In this document: one piece after another, positions 8,141 to 18,910 of the stretch | Position numbering within the stretch: position 1 is the stretch's first letter | How the letters are laid out: each line of letters begins with the position of its first letter | DNA from: Gnetum montanum | Taxonomy: Eukaryota > Streptophyta > Gnetopsida > Gnetales > Gnetaceae | Assembly: GCA_015680685.1 (NCBI GenBank) | Contig: MNCI01030933.1 | Location: forward strand, 50,078 to 71,287 | Direction: 5' to 3' | DNA: 21,210 nucleotides | Made by a program: the position numbers and the translations under genes | The notes under the pieces: generated by a model | Seen by the model: the letters and a program-made list of their open reading frames with translations, nothing else | Databases searched by the model: none | What the model was told of the DNA's origin: nothing

Positions 8141-10316
8141 GTTACTTTTATATATATATTGATAAAGAAGTCCAAAGGAAGCACCTAAGATCCCCCTTTA
8201 TATGCAGTGAAGTAAGCAAATTTACAAAGTTAAGAGACCCTTAATAAATAATTAATGAAACTAAAAGACCCCTTGGATCTATTAGACTAGTCTCAGAATT
8301 CCTTTTACAAATAGGTTTTTGTCAAATTTACAACTCATTGTTGCCTAGTAGAATCAAACCTATGACCTGGGGTTACTAGGCCAAGATCCTTACCACTAGG
8401 TTAACACCTCATTTACAAATCCAACCTTTTAATAAGTAATGATGGATTATATGATAATGTTAAATATTTACTAAAAGTTTAAAAATATTTCTTAAATAAC
8501 ATATACTAACTTAGAAGTTTGAAGTCAAGAATAAATATGATACTTTAATTTTTAGATATCAAAGTAGCCATGCAAAATTAAAATATTTCAAGGAATATTT
8601 AGATGTGCAAAGCTCATGAACCACATCTTCCATTTTTCTTCAAATAAATAGTACTTGAAGATTCATGAAAATTAAAATCTACAGTAAAACTCAAAGTTTC
8701 ATTGCCTTAGTAGTTTTCATCGTGAACATGACCTTTTTAAACTTTTTCATAAATTAAAGGGTTATTCAAATATATGATATTAACATTTGTAAGTTTGCAT
8801 TAAATACTCTAAGTACTTTTCTTAACAAGCCTTAATTTGCAACCTTTAAGGATGAAAAAAAATATCTTTATAGTAACCAACTTCCATTGTACTAATTTCA
8901 TTCTTGTACTTAATTTTCCTTTTTTTACTTTGTTCATCAATTTTGTAATATTATTATACAAAATTCTGCCTTGACAACATTAGAGGAGGCATCAATAAAA
9001 AAGTAAATTATTTATTTACTCCTATATCCTATCACCTATAATGTCAAATCAATCAAGCAAGATTGGGCTCCCATTATTTTAGAATTGAAATAGGAAGATA
9101 AGTCTAGATTCCAAGATAAAAGAGAACCTATCATTTATGCAATCAAAGTGCAATTGAAGATAAGCACTACATATCTTTGGAATGTCGTGTTCTTATGCAA
9201 AGTCACCACAAATGGTAAATTATAGCTAATAGTTTAATTGAGCTTTTTGAAATAGGCCCAAGAAAACTTTATTGATAATGTATTTGCTACACATACTGTG
9301 TATATTTCTTCTATCCAATAGATCTTAAGGATCTCCAGATGTAATAAAAACCATTTCAGTTTAATTATGAGGATGGTGATTAAATGTTACTATTTAAAAA
9401 TTTTAAAGTTAACAATGTCCTCTTTATTAATCTATGAAATTCTAAAGCTCTCAAATGATAAATTTTTTCCTAAGTTTTGAGCTTGTGTAAATTAACTAGA
9501 AACTTTTATTTTTATAGTCTCTCTTAAGATTAGTCATTTGATGTTATCACTTCTTCAATTTTTGATTAATTTTCTTTTCTCTTTTGTTAATTTGACATAG
9601 GACCATTATACTATATTTTAATTTCTACTTTAATGTTCTTTAATTTCTATAAGTAAATAAATTACTTGTAACCATGAATAATAGTGCTTCATCAATTTGA
9701 CGTATGATAGTCTAGTATCTCTTTAATAATAAACCAATCTTTTTTCACTATTTACCATATCATAATAAATAAAATAATAAGCCAGCTATTTGAATCAATT
9801 CTTGACATTACCATGACCACTACTTGAACTAACAAGTACTATGGATTCATAAGCAAGTTCAAAACTTATGACAACAATGATATTTAAAAAGCTTTGAAAT
9901 AATGTGAAGAGGATAAAAATATATCCATTGTAATTGCATTAAGCAACTAAGATTAGATATGACTTTTGTGCATTTATAGCCATTTGAAAACTATTGAGCA
10001 TACCAATAGGATGATTGAGAATGGGATCTTATCTACTGTTAACTCTACATATATGATATAATACAATATGAGTTTCATATTCTTTTATAATATTAAATTG
10101 CATTTTAGAAGATTTGTAGATTTGAAATCACAAATAATACTTGATACAAGGAGAACATCAAAACTAGATGACTATATGTACTCTTACCATTAGGTTTATG
10201 ATATAATCTTAAATATGGTTTTGAGTAACATGACTTATATACAATTCATATTCAAAATGTTTTTAGGTTTAAATAAATGTAGTGAATTTTAGTATTTGGA
10301 AAGGGGGGTAATGGAC
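8141..10316. other. AT-rich spacer between two outward-facing LTR-like elements
   Basis: This 2.2-kb spacer has no open frame of note. It holds one tRNA-derived element (8327-8412) and a short TA run near 8150. Both borders are the TGATGGGACAC ends of oppositely oriented LTR-like elements. I see nothing else that I can support. Confidence 0.6.
8327..8412 (-). mobile_element. tRNA-derived short element, copy 2
   Basis: Minus-strand A box-like TAACCTAGTGG (8403-8393) and B box-like GGTTTGATTCT (8360-8350). It aligns with the other two copies from AAATGAGGTGTTAACC through GAGTTGTAAATTT. It has the same orientation as the others and a better preserved middle (GGTCATAGG) shared with the copy at 12015. 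Confidence 0.65.
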
Positions 10317-10438
10317 TGATGGGACACGATATCGCATGGGCTGCAATATCGCGTCCTCTGTGATATTGCATCCCCTGCGATATCGCGTACATGATATCGC
10401 GTCTTCCCCTGCGATATCGTGTATGCGATATCGCAGTG
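10317..10438 (+). mobile_element. LTR-like element, copy B (plus orientation, cut by gap)
   Basis: It starts ACTGATGGGACACGATATCG, shared with the inverted copy at 8140. The palindrome array follows and then the assembly gap. By analogy with the other copies, the TATA box would lie about 20 nt inside the gap. Flanking bases differ from those of copy A, so the shared border (TGATGGG) is probably the true element end. Confidence 0.6.
10328..10432 (+). repeat. Array of palindromic hexamers (GATATC core), copy B
   Basis: Seven units are present: GATATC 10328, AATATC 10345, GATATT 10362, GATATC 10379, GATATC 10393, GATATC 10413 and GATATC 10427. Spacings are 17, 17, 17, 14, 20 and 14 bp. Spacers begin GC or GT and often carry CCCCTGC. 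The array runs almost to the gap at 10439. Confidence 0.92.
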
Positions 10439-11072
10439 NNNNNNNNNNNNNNNNNNNNNNNNNNNNNNNNNNNNNNNNNNNNNNNNNNNNNNNNNNNNNN
10501 NNNNNNNNNNNNNNNNNNNNNNNNNNNNNNNNNNNNNNNNNNNNNNNNNNNNNNNNNNNNNNNNNNNNNNNNNNNNNNNNNNNNNNNNNNNNNNNNNNNN
10601 NNNNNNNNNNNNNNNNNNNNNNNNNNNNNNNNNNNNNNNNNNNNNNNNNNNNNNNNNNNNNNNNNNNNNNNNNNNNNNNNNNNNNNNNNNNNNNNNNNNN
10701 NNNNNNNNNNNNNNNNNNNNNNNNNNNNNNNNNNNNNNNNNNNNNNNNNNNNNNNNNNNNNNNNNNNNNNNNNNNNNNNNNNNNNNNNNNNNNNNNNNNN
10801 NNNNNNNNNNNNNNNNNNNNNNNNNNNNNNNNNNNNNNNNNNNNNNNNNNNNNNNNNNNNNNNNNNNNNNNNNNNNNNNNNNNNNNNNNNNNNNNNNNNN
10901 NNNNNNNNNNNNNNNNNNNNNNNNNNNNNNNNNNNNNNNNNNNNNNNNNNNNNNNNNNNNNNNNNNNNNNNNNNNNNNNNNNNNNNNNNNNNNNNNNNNN
11001 NNNNNNNNNNNNNNNNNNNNNNNNNNNNNNNNNNNNNNNNNNNNNNNNNNNNNNNNNNNNNNNNNNNNNNNN
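10439..11072. other. Assembly gap (634 N)
   Basis: This is undetermined sequence. It starts 6 bases after the last palindrome, so the palindromic, CpG-rich array probably stopped the assembly. It likely hides the body of LTR copy B. Open frames that cross it are meaningless. Confidence 0.99.
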
Positions 11073-11160
11073 AGAAAAAGCCCAATAATTTTGGGGATGT
11101 CTTTTCAAGTTTTCATCCTTACAATCAATCCTTAAAATCCTCCTCTTTGGGTTAGGAAAA
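11073..11160 (+). repeat. Dispersed repeat, member 1
   Basis: AGAAAAAGCCCAATAATTTT and the following 70 bases align with 13687-13775. Shared features are TTCATCCTTACAATCAATCC versus TTTATCCTTATAATTAATCT, and GGGTTAGGAAA versus GGGTAGGAAA. The gap hides whatever precedes it. The family is unknown. Confidence 0.6.
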
Positions 11161-11317
11161 GGATTAGACCTTGCGCTCTTTTAGAAGTACCATTTTAGGT
11201 TTCTCCTTTCTACTAAAGGCTTTTTATAAATTAAAAACAAATTGAAGAGGAATACATTTAGGGTTGTAGCTAAAGCATGAGTAGTTAAATGATGTTCTCT
11301 TAAGTTAATAAAGAAAG

Positions 11318-11862
11318 AACATTAGCTAGAGAATCTCTGTGATAAACTACATTACATCAAAGTTTCCAAAGGGCATAGAAAAAAATGAAATGAAAGCAAC
11401 TTTAAGTGTGAAGAAAAAATCCTTAAAGTTGAGGAGCAACAACAAATAAAAATTCCTTCAACCTTGGATTAAAACTATCTAAACATAAGTTATACCAAGG
11501 CTAATAACATTAAACAAGGAGAAAAATAAAAAAATGAATAGATGAATGAGTGTTCCATGTAGTAAAGAGGACATCTAGGATCATGAACATTAGTCAGAGG
11601 GTCTTTATGATAAACTACATTACATCAAAATTTCTAAATTTCATAGAAAACAAGAAAATGAAAGCAACTTCAATTATGAAGCTAAAATCCTTCAAGTGGA
11701 GGAGCATCACCAAGTAAAACATCCTTTAATTTTTTGGCTTAAAGCCATCTAAATTTGAGTTACATCAAGACCAAGAAGATAAGTAAAAAAGAAATGGATG
11801 AATAAAAAGAAATTGATGAATAAATCATCCATGTTGTAAAGAGAACATCTAGAATCATACAC
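11318..11862 (+). repeat. 268-bp tandem duplication
   Basis: Two diverged copies begin at 11318 (AACATTAGCTAGAGAATCTC) and 11586 (AACATTAGTCAGAGGGTCTT). Both contain GATAAACTACATTACATCAA, ATGAAAGCAACTT, a GAGGAGCA block, and end in ACATCTAGRATCAT. Small indels distinguish them. No coding potential is seen. Confidence 0.85.
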
Positions 11863-12014
11863 ATAAATAAGAGCAACAAATACCAATAAGCAAACTTTGA
11901 TGAATCAAATACCACAAAAAATTCTTAATTTTTGTATGCTTAGTGGGGTGTGTGTTGTTAGAACCCTAAAATAATTGTAATATAGTTAAACCTCAAGATA
12001 TATAGTCCTATTAG

Positions 12015-12107
12015 AACTTTATAACTTAGCATTGTCCACTAGAATTGAACCTATGACTTGGAGTTTTCAAATCAAGTGTCTTATGCCTAGGTTAATACCT
12101 TATTGTT
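12015..12107 (-). mobile_element. tRNA-derived short element, copy 3
   Basis: On the minus strand the B box-like GGTTCAATTCT (12051-12041) is the closest of the three copies to the GGTTCGANTCC consensus. The A box region TTAACCTAGGC (12095-12085) is degraded. It shares AACTTTATAACT with copy 1 at the same relative place. Confidence 0.65.
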
Positions 12108-13530
12108 AAAAATGCTTAATTTGTAACAAAGTGAAAGCATTTCATATCTTCTAAATCTAATAATTTCATAATTATACATTATAGTTAACATTCCATGGAC
12201 AATTGAATCTTGGCCAAATATGCATATTAGTATAGACAAGCTTGGATTGTGATGTAAAAATTAAATGGTCATTGATTCATCAATTATGCATGTGGAGAGG
12301 TAAAAGAGAGATACTGTCAAAGTGTACATTATGTAGTATAAAAATGTGAATGCTTACTAGCTCATGATTCATTATTAATGAAAAGTCACCAAGGAGATAA
12401 CATATTATGCATTAAAGTAGGAACTATGAAATTTTTAAAGTCTCAAAAATCACTAATAAATTTCAAGCCTTCCAAATGTGTTTTATGACAATAGAGCTTG
12501 AGATAGGTATACCTTAAAGAAAAAGAACCCGATTTAAAAAATAAGAATCTTTCTAGTAATTACTAAATCTAAGTTTACCCATTTGGATGTATGTATAGAA
12601 AAGAAGCTTCTAAGGCTCCATAATAAATAAGTGATTTACCATCAACTTGGCACATAAGGTAATACCTTTCTTATAATAATTCACCAAGCCTAAGCCATCA
12701 TCCTCTTTGCAAGAAGTACATATATCCCAAGCAACATGATATAAGACATTTCTAGAATCACTACTCTAAAAGAAAATGTTCACAAGTTGTTCAAGGCAAT
12801 GATATGCAACAATAATACAAGCCCAACAGAAGGAATAGTATATATGAGTTCTTAGATAATATGTGTCACACCTAGGGTTTTCTAAAGGTTCAATTCAGAT
12901 GGTGATCTCATTACTAATCTTATCGTAGGTTGATTTTCTTTTGGCCTTGTTTCCATAAGTTTCTTCAACTTGAGGTCATGAGATATATTCTCTATCACAT
13001 TACCCTTTCATGTTTGATTTTATCTTACATTCTTCATCTCCTTATAACTAGGACATTAGAATAGTTTTGTTATATGGTTGATAGATTAAATAACTTAGCT
13101 ATGTGGTTGATGGTTAGTAAGTTGATTAGATGCTTGTTAATTAACTTAGATTATTTTTTATAAACTACATTAGATATTTTCCTATACCATGAGATTTATA
13201 TTTTAATCTTATGATCATCTTATTATTGGTTTATAGGCTTATTTTTAGCATATGAATTATATTTCATGTTATGCACGAATTGTCTTATTTTCATGTTAGG
13301 AAAATCTTACATTAAGGAGTTGATATGATGACTTATTTTAAATTCATGGTTTTCTTATATGTGGATTTAATCTTGAAACCACAAACTTAATAGTTGATTT
13401 TATATTATATCTGTATATATGTGACTAAAGTTAATATTTTAATTTAATATTTTTTCCTTATGTTTAAGTGGCCAGAACATGGGTTAATTTATTTTTATTT
13501 TTAAGGGCTAAGGTTTTATTTTCCTCAAGA

Positions 13531-13555
13531 TTTTTTTTTTTTTTTTTTTTTTTTT
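13531..13555. repeat. T25 homopolymer
   Basis: 25 consecutive T on the plus strand, that is, poly(A) on the minus strand. It could be the tail of a minus-strand retroposon or a simple slippage tract. I see no element body next to it. Confidence 0.9.
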
Positions 13556-13686
13556 GAGTTTAAGTAACCCAACATGTGAAATGAGTTATTTTTGAGGGTG
13601 CCAAACCCAAAAATATATATATAATAAAAATTCAACGTACAAAAGAAAATGAGTACTGCAAAGAGGAAAAACTTCAAATCAACAAA

Positions 13687-13775
13687 AAGAAAAGGCCTAA
13701 AAGTTTTGAATATCTCTTTTTAGGTTTTTATCCTTATAATTAATCTTTAAAAACCTTTCCTGTAGGGTAGGAAAT
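13687..13775 (+). repeat. Dispersed repeat, member 2
   Basis: Direct-orientation relative of 11073-11160, starting AGAAAAGGCCTAAAAGTTTT. The two are about 2.6 kb apart and clearly diverged. No coding sequence is seen. Confidence 0.6.
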
Positions 13776-15509
13776 CAAACATTTCATGAAAAGATTAACA
13801 TTAGGTCAAGGAAAAGAAGGCTTCCTCCCTGTCAATGGAATTAACATTATTAAAAGATATTATATTCATATCTTGACCAATACTTGTAAATGAGTTATTA
13901 GTAGTTAAAATATCTTGAACATGTTATCCATTTTAAAGATTTAGCATGTAATTGTTAATAGATAGACTTCCTCGATATTTTTTTTAATTATGAAGAACTA
14001 TTTGAAAACCATCTAACAAGTAGTTTATGTGAGATCTTACAAACAAATATTTGTTTTCCCTTAACCATTAAAGAATTCTTTGAAATTGATTTGACTAGAA
14101 CTTTCTTCAAAGATACATTTTGTTGAATAATAGTAAAAGTAAAGGGTGAGCTAGGTATTAAAACATCAACAAAAGAAATAGTTATAAGATTTGTAGCATT
14201 TGTAGACAGAACCTTCGCATAATCTACAATATTTGTAGAAGAAATCTTAGTAGTGTTTATAGTAACTTAGTGCTAACGCACTTGCATAGCCTTTTTCCAT
14301 AACATAAAAGAATATGAATAAAATATATGACCCTCTCAATGATAATAGTGATATAAATTTAAAAGATTGTAATAAATAACCTTCTGCATATAATCAATTT
14401 CCATAGCACAAAGAAGACTTTCTTGCTTAAGAGAATTAATATTCACCTCAATCACATATCAAATTCTATGAAAACACCAGTTGTAGCTAGGATTTCAAAA
14501 TGCTCAATTGGCTCAATTTGAGAAATAATATCCATTTCTACAGAAATCACTAGTAGTGAGGATTTCAAAACCACTAGTTGTAGCTACAATGGGAGAGTTA
14601 TGGTGCTATGAAGCTTGGTTGCTAGAGGATTAGAAAACAACATGAACTCCCCTTGCTAGAAATGAGAATAATGAAAAATTTTCTAACTTCCATGCGTATA
14701 TATAAGCAATTTATATTAGATACATCATAGATATGACATCGTAGCTACAATGTCATTGTCAAAAAATTTTGGATTTTGAGCCATTTTTGTTAAAAAAAAA
14801 TTTGGTGAAGTGGACAGTTTAGTAGATGTAGAAGTGGTCTAAAGGATGTTTGATCATATATGATGCTTAGAATATGAAAATTTGGTAGTGAAAGTTTATG
14901 AAAGAAGGAATCTTTGGCAAAGAAATTCAATGAGATCTATAAGAGATGGTAGTAGGGATTGCCAAATTATGATAAGTTATGAGGATACAAGAAAGTAAAA
15001 ATTGATGGTTTAAGTATCTAGAAGGCACAAGATGATGTGGAATTGGTTGTCAAGTATGAAGCATAAGAGTTATATAAGTGGGTCCTCCCCAAAGTAGGCT
15101 TCATTCCTTAGTGCCCTTGTATAACCATGCCCACAAGTGTTGGAAGGCAGTCAAGGAGTTGAATATAAAACATACCTATCTTGCAAAACACACATGTTAG
15201 TATCACCTAAATGAGAAAATAACACTATATTATACAAAACCCTTGAATTATGATTATATATAATAGTGAGATGAAATGGGAGTAAAAAGGATTGCAAAAA
15301 TTAGAACACGAGATGTCTTACCAAAGGCATAATGGATTCTTGTGTCCAATATTCAAAGCAAGTCCATATCACTTACTAGTAACATTGCTTTTCATCATCC
15401 CAAAACTAACACCCATAAGACTACCACTGAGTATCAATGCTTAGTAATGTAGTTCAAGGAAGTAGTTTATTAATAGTGCACTTTATTTTTTGGATTTCTA
15501 AGAAGCCAC
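13776..15509. other. AT-rich intergenic DNA; no gene seen
   Basis: Mostly low-complexity AT-rich sequence. A small local repetition (AGTTGTAGCTAGGATTTCAAA and related phrases, about 14480-14590) is present. A less AT-rich patch near 15080-15150 could not be identified. Confidence 0.5.
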
Positions 15510-15638
15510 CTACCTTTAGGCATGGGTAACATGTCTTTTCAATTAAACCCTCAGAAATTTTTATTTTGTGCATTTATTATGGTTTTACTGTGTCAACCTT
15601 ACAAGAAGACTACCTTTAGGCATGGGTAACATGTCTTT
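15510..15638 (+). repeat. 29-bp identical direct repeats 100 bp apart
   Basis: CTACCTTTAGGCATGGGTAA plus nine more identical bases occurs at 15510-15538 and 15610-15638, with AAGAAG just before each copy. The intervening 71 bases are not duplicated. Confidence 0.9.
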
Positions 15639-16009
15639 CTAGTGACATGATAAGGTAGTAGTTATTTTAGAAATACTTCCATTTTTTATTAGTACTCAAG
15701 TAAAGAATACAATTGAACAGTAGGATAAAACTTGTAGTAGTAGCCTTAGAGAATCCACAAATCCCCTTAATGTTACACCCTTTCCATTCCCACTTAATTC
15801 TTCACTTTTCCATCCACGCATAATGATCATAAATTTATTTTAGTTTAATTGTGAAAAGAATATCATTATGTCAATGATAAGAACCTCTTATTATTGGAAA
15901 TAAGTGGATGGATGATATGGTATTACTATATATAGAATTAGTCTTCCAATGATTGGATAATATATGGCGATATTCACATTATTGGGACTACATCTTGTTT
16001 TATTCCTTT

Positions 16010-16229
16010 GCACTTTATTAGAAAAATCAAAAAAAAAATATGTACAAGAAAAATGATGAAAATTTGTGAAAAAATGATAAGAATAGTACAAAAAATGATA
16101 AGAATGGAAAAATGTAGAAAGAATGTAAAAGATATGAAAGAATATAAAAAGTTTAAGAAATGAGAAAAGTATAAAAGGATAGAAAAGATAGCAAAGAATG
16201 CACAAAAGTAGTAAGAAAAGAAAAGGTTT
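16010..16229 (-). other. T-rich low-complexity region after gypsy pol
   Basis: The plus strand is A/G-rich (repeated ATGATAAGAATGGAAAAATG-like phrases), so the minus strand is T/C-rich. It directly follows the end of the lower gypsy pol and the minus-strand phrase TTGGGAGTGCCCAGTTGG then TACTTAGGCATTAAACC. That phrase resembles the untranslated region between pol and the 3' LTR in plant gypsy elements. The weak open frame 16205-15891 in it is a low-complexity artefact. No 3' LTR was recognised below it. Confidence 0.5.
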
Positions 16230-16278
16230 AATGCCTAAGTATCCAACTGGGCACTCCCAAGACTATTATTGAAAACAA

Positions 16279-17640
16279 TTAATCAGAAGATGAAATGGGT
16301 TGAAGATGGTTTGATAGACAAGGTAGAATCCATAGAGGAGTCGGGATATTCGTAGAATGGTTTGACTTATTGAATATTAACCAAGATAAGCTTTTGTGAA
16401 TTAGTTGGATGGTAAATATGCATGGGATTTGATCGATATGTTGCATGGACAATATAGGGCCCTTCCCATAAGGCTTGAAACTTAGTTCTTTGTGGAACAT
16501 GTTGGGATTATAGTAAAGGACTCTATCACTAGGCTTGATAAACACTTGCCTTATGTTTGCATCATGCCTACATTCGGAGTATTTCTTATGAACCTCATTG
16601 CTCATCAATGCTACAAGTTGACTTTCATCCAAAAGGTTAAGGTTCATGAGACATTCCTTCTGAGCCAAGTCTAGGTCTAGGTCAAGTATATGAGCAATAG
16701 CTAATGTTTTGAGCTCTACTTGGATTGGTAGGGTTGGAAGTTTTCTATAGACTAGTTCATAGGTTAAGTACCCACTAGAGATTTTTCCATGTGGACCTAT
16801 AGGCACATAGAGCATTGTTTAGCTCAATGCTCCAATCCTTTCAAAATTGACTAATAGTTCAAGTTAATATTCTTGTGAGTTCCCTATTGGTTACTTTTAC
16901 TTGGCCATTAGCTTGGGGATGATATGTTGTTGTTAATTTATGATTAACCCCAAGGCGTTGCATGAAATTCTTGAATGTAGCTCCCATGAAGTGGGTTTCG
17001 TTATCAAATATAATATTCTAGATACTCCAAACTGATTCATCACATGTTGTTGGAAGAATTTGGTAGCTATGACGATTGTACAATCTCTAACTACGACCAC
17101 TTCTACCCACTTGGTGCAATAATAAATAGTAACTATGATGTAAGATTTTTCATTGGACATTGGGGTGATGGGGCCCATGAAATCAATTTCTTAGATGTCG
17201 AATGGCTCCAATAGTTGTATCCATTATTGTGGACCTTCATTTCTAGTTCTTAGTCCTTTATTTCATTGACATCTTTCACAAGATTGGATGAATCAGTGTG
17301 CATCATTGAATATGGTAGTTCAAAAATAACCTACCATCATTATCTTTAGTACTATTTTGTATCCTATGTAGTGACCACCACATGGTCCCTCATGCACATC
17401 TTATAGAGTTTTTTGTTAGCTCTCTTCTAGAATGCACCATCATACTAGTTGATCAACAAATATCTTGTAAAGATTCCATTAATTTCCATATATTATTTAA
17501 GTTGGTAGAGGAACTATTCCTTCTATTTCTTTTTCCACTCAATAGGAAGCTCCTGTATCATGAGATTAGTCATGTAATCCTTAATCCATGACTTTTCTAT
17601 TGAGTTGATAGCCATTGTTGTTCTTGTAAGTAAATTTTCA
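16279..17640 (-). pseudogene. Gypsy integrase, degenerate (lower element)
   Basis: Integrase would insert the cDNA. In order, the zinc-binding part (GGHYIGYKIV..FIQSCERCQ, about 17390-17255) precedes the core IDFMGPITPMSNEKSYIIVT (from about 17187) and TKWVEVVVVRDCT. A frameshift near 17010 separates this from FDNETHF, and then YHPQANGQVKVTNREL follows. The Glu of the DDE triad, expected between GQV and VTNRE, is Lys here (codon at 16895-16897). The C-terminal part (YELVYRKLPTLPIQVEL..MSNEVHKKYSECRHD..DRVLYYNP) is open at 16815-16279. No chromodomain was seen. Confidence 0.85.
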
Positions 17641-17739
17641 TCAGGAAATTGGTCTGATGATGGTTCATCCTATTCTTGTGGTTCCCATCTTAGTCTTAAC
17701 AAATGATTAGCTACTACATTTTCAGTTCCCCTTTAGTCT

Positions 17740-18060
17740 ATCATGGTGATGTCAAATTCTTGTAATATCATAAGCCATCATATCAACCTTGGATTACCCA
17801 GTAGTTCATTCATTAGAAATTGGATGATGCTATGATCTGTGTGGACATAAATAAGGTACCTCAACATATAATGTCTAAATTTTTCAAGTACATATACCAT
17901 AACCATAAGCTCATATTCTGTGGTGGTGCAATTAAGTTGTGTCTCGATGATGCTTTGACTAGCACAATATATGTAATATGGTTTTTTTACCAACAAGCTA
18001 AGTGAGTATTTCTCCCAATGCATAGTTTGAAGTTTCTGTCATAATGTGGAAGGGCTTAGA
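17740..18060 (-). pseudogene. Gypsy RNase H, degenerate
   Basis: RNase H would remove the RNA strand during reverse transcription. The open stretch 18023-17778 reads YYIYCASQSI, TTTEYELMVMVYVLEKFRHY and YVHTDHSIIQFL. This matches the gypsy pattern of TEYELLAVVYALEKFR and the catalytic Asp of the TDH motif. It is followed by NPRLI and then a stop. It is the best preserved part of this pol. Confidence 0.85.
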
Positions 18061-18910
18061 CCAATTTGAAGCTCAAAGGATTGGTGTTTTGATTAGTTTC
18101 TGCTTTAATGTCTCAAATGCCTTCTCACATTGTTTTGTCCATTGAAATGGTACATCTTTCTTTGTAAGTTCTACAAGCAGCTTTGCGATCTTTGAAAAAT
18201 TCTCAATAAACCTTTTGTAATATCATGTATGGCCAAGGAATGATCTAACATTCTTAATAGTTTTTGGTCATTAGATGATGTTTTGAATAACTCTTATCTT
18301 ATCAAGATCCACCTCTATTCCTTTTTAAGATATTTTATGTCCCAAAATAATACCATCTTGGACCATTAAATGGCTTTTCTACTAATTAAGTTTTATATTA
18401 GTTTCAACACATCTTTTCAAAACCTACTCCAGTTAGTCCAAGGCTTGTTTAATTCTAGCCCATACATGGAAATGTTATCCATGAATATTTCCACTCCATT
18501 GCCAATCTGTTTTTTTGGAAAATACTCAACACAAGCCTTTGAAAGGTAGCAGGGGCATTGCACAATCCAAAAGACATTTTCTTGTAGGGAAACGTCCCCC
18601 ATGGACTAGTGAATGTAGTCTTCTCTTGATCTTTTAGTGCAATGCAAATTTGGTTATACCCGCTATACCTATGAAGGAAACTATAGTACTAATGTCTTGC
18701 AATAGTATTAAGGACTTGGTCTATAAATGGTAAAGGAAAGTGGTCCTTGAATGTTATTGAATTTAATAATCAAAAGTTAATGCAGACCCTCTACTTACCA
18801 GCTTTCTTTGGGACAATGACTAAGGAACTAATCCATTTGTTATTTGCTATTGGATAGATGAACCATACTTTTCTCAATTTTTCCAATTCTTATTTGATCA
18901 CTTCTTTGAG
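18060..18910 (-). pseudogene. Gypsy reverse transcriptase, degenerate
   Basis: This would copy the element's RNA into DNA. Motifs seen across frames are IYPIANNKWISSLVIVPKKA (about 18860-18795), RVCINF and FPLPFIDQVL (about 18745-18715), TSPWGTFPYKKMSFGLCNAP (about 18620-18555), the catalytic box as FMDN (18474-18485) and a connection region (FIENFSKIAKLL..FQWTKQCEKAFETLKQKL). The second Asp of the YMDD-type box is Asn, and several stops interrupt the domain, so it cannot be active. Confidence 0.85.

Larger units (their letters stand above)
11863..13686. other. AT-rich intergenic DNA; no gene seen
   Basis: The stretch contains the third tRNA-derived element (12015-12107), a T25 tract and a short TA run at about 13610-13623. 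I find no open frame, RNA gene or regulatory pattern that I can support. Confidence 0.55.

Noticed and set aside
10252-11155. Long open frames across the gap
   Set aside because: They consist almost wholly of N; the readable ends are the palindrome array in several frames.
15891-16205. Minus-strand 104-codon hydrophobic frame
   Set aside because: It arises from an A/G-rich low-complexity tract next to the end of gypsy pol, has no domain, and sits where an untranslated region is expected.
17382-17591. Plus-strand frame of 69 codons
   Set aside because: It is antisense to the gypsy integrase zinc-binding region.
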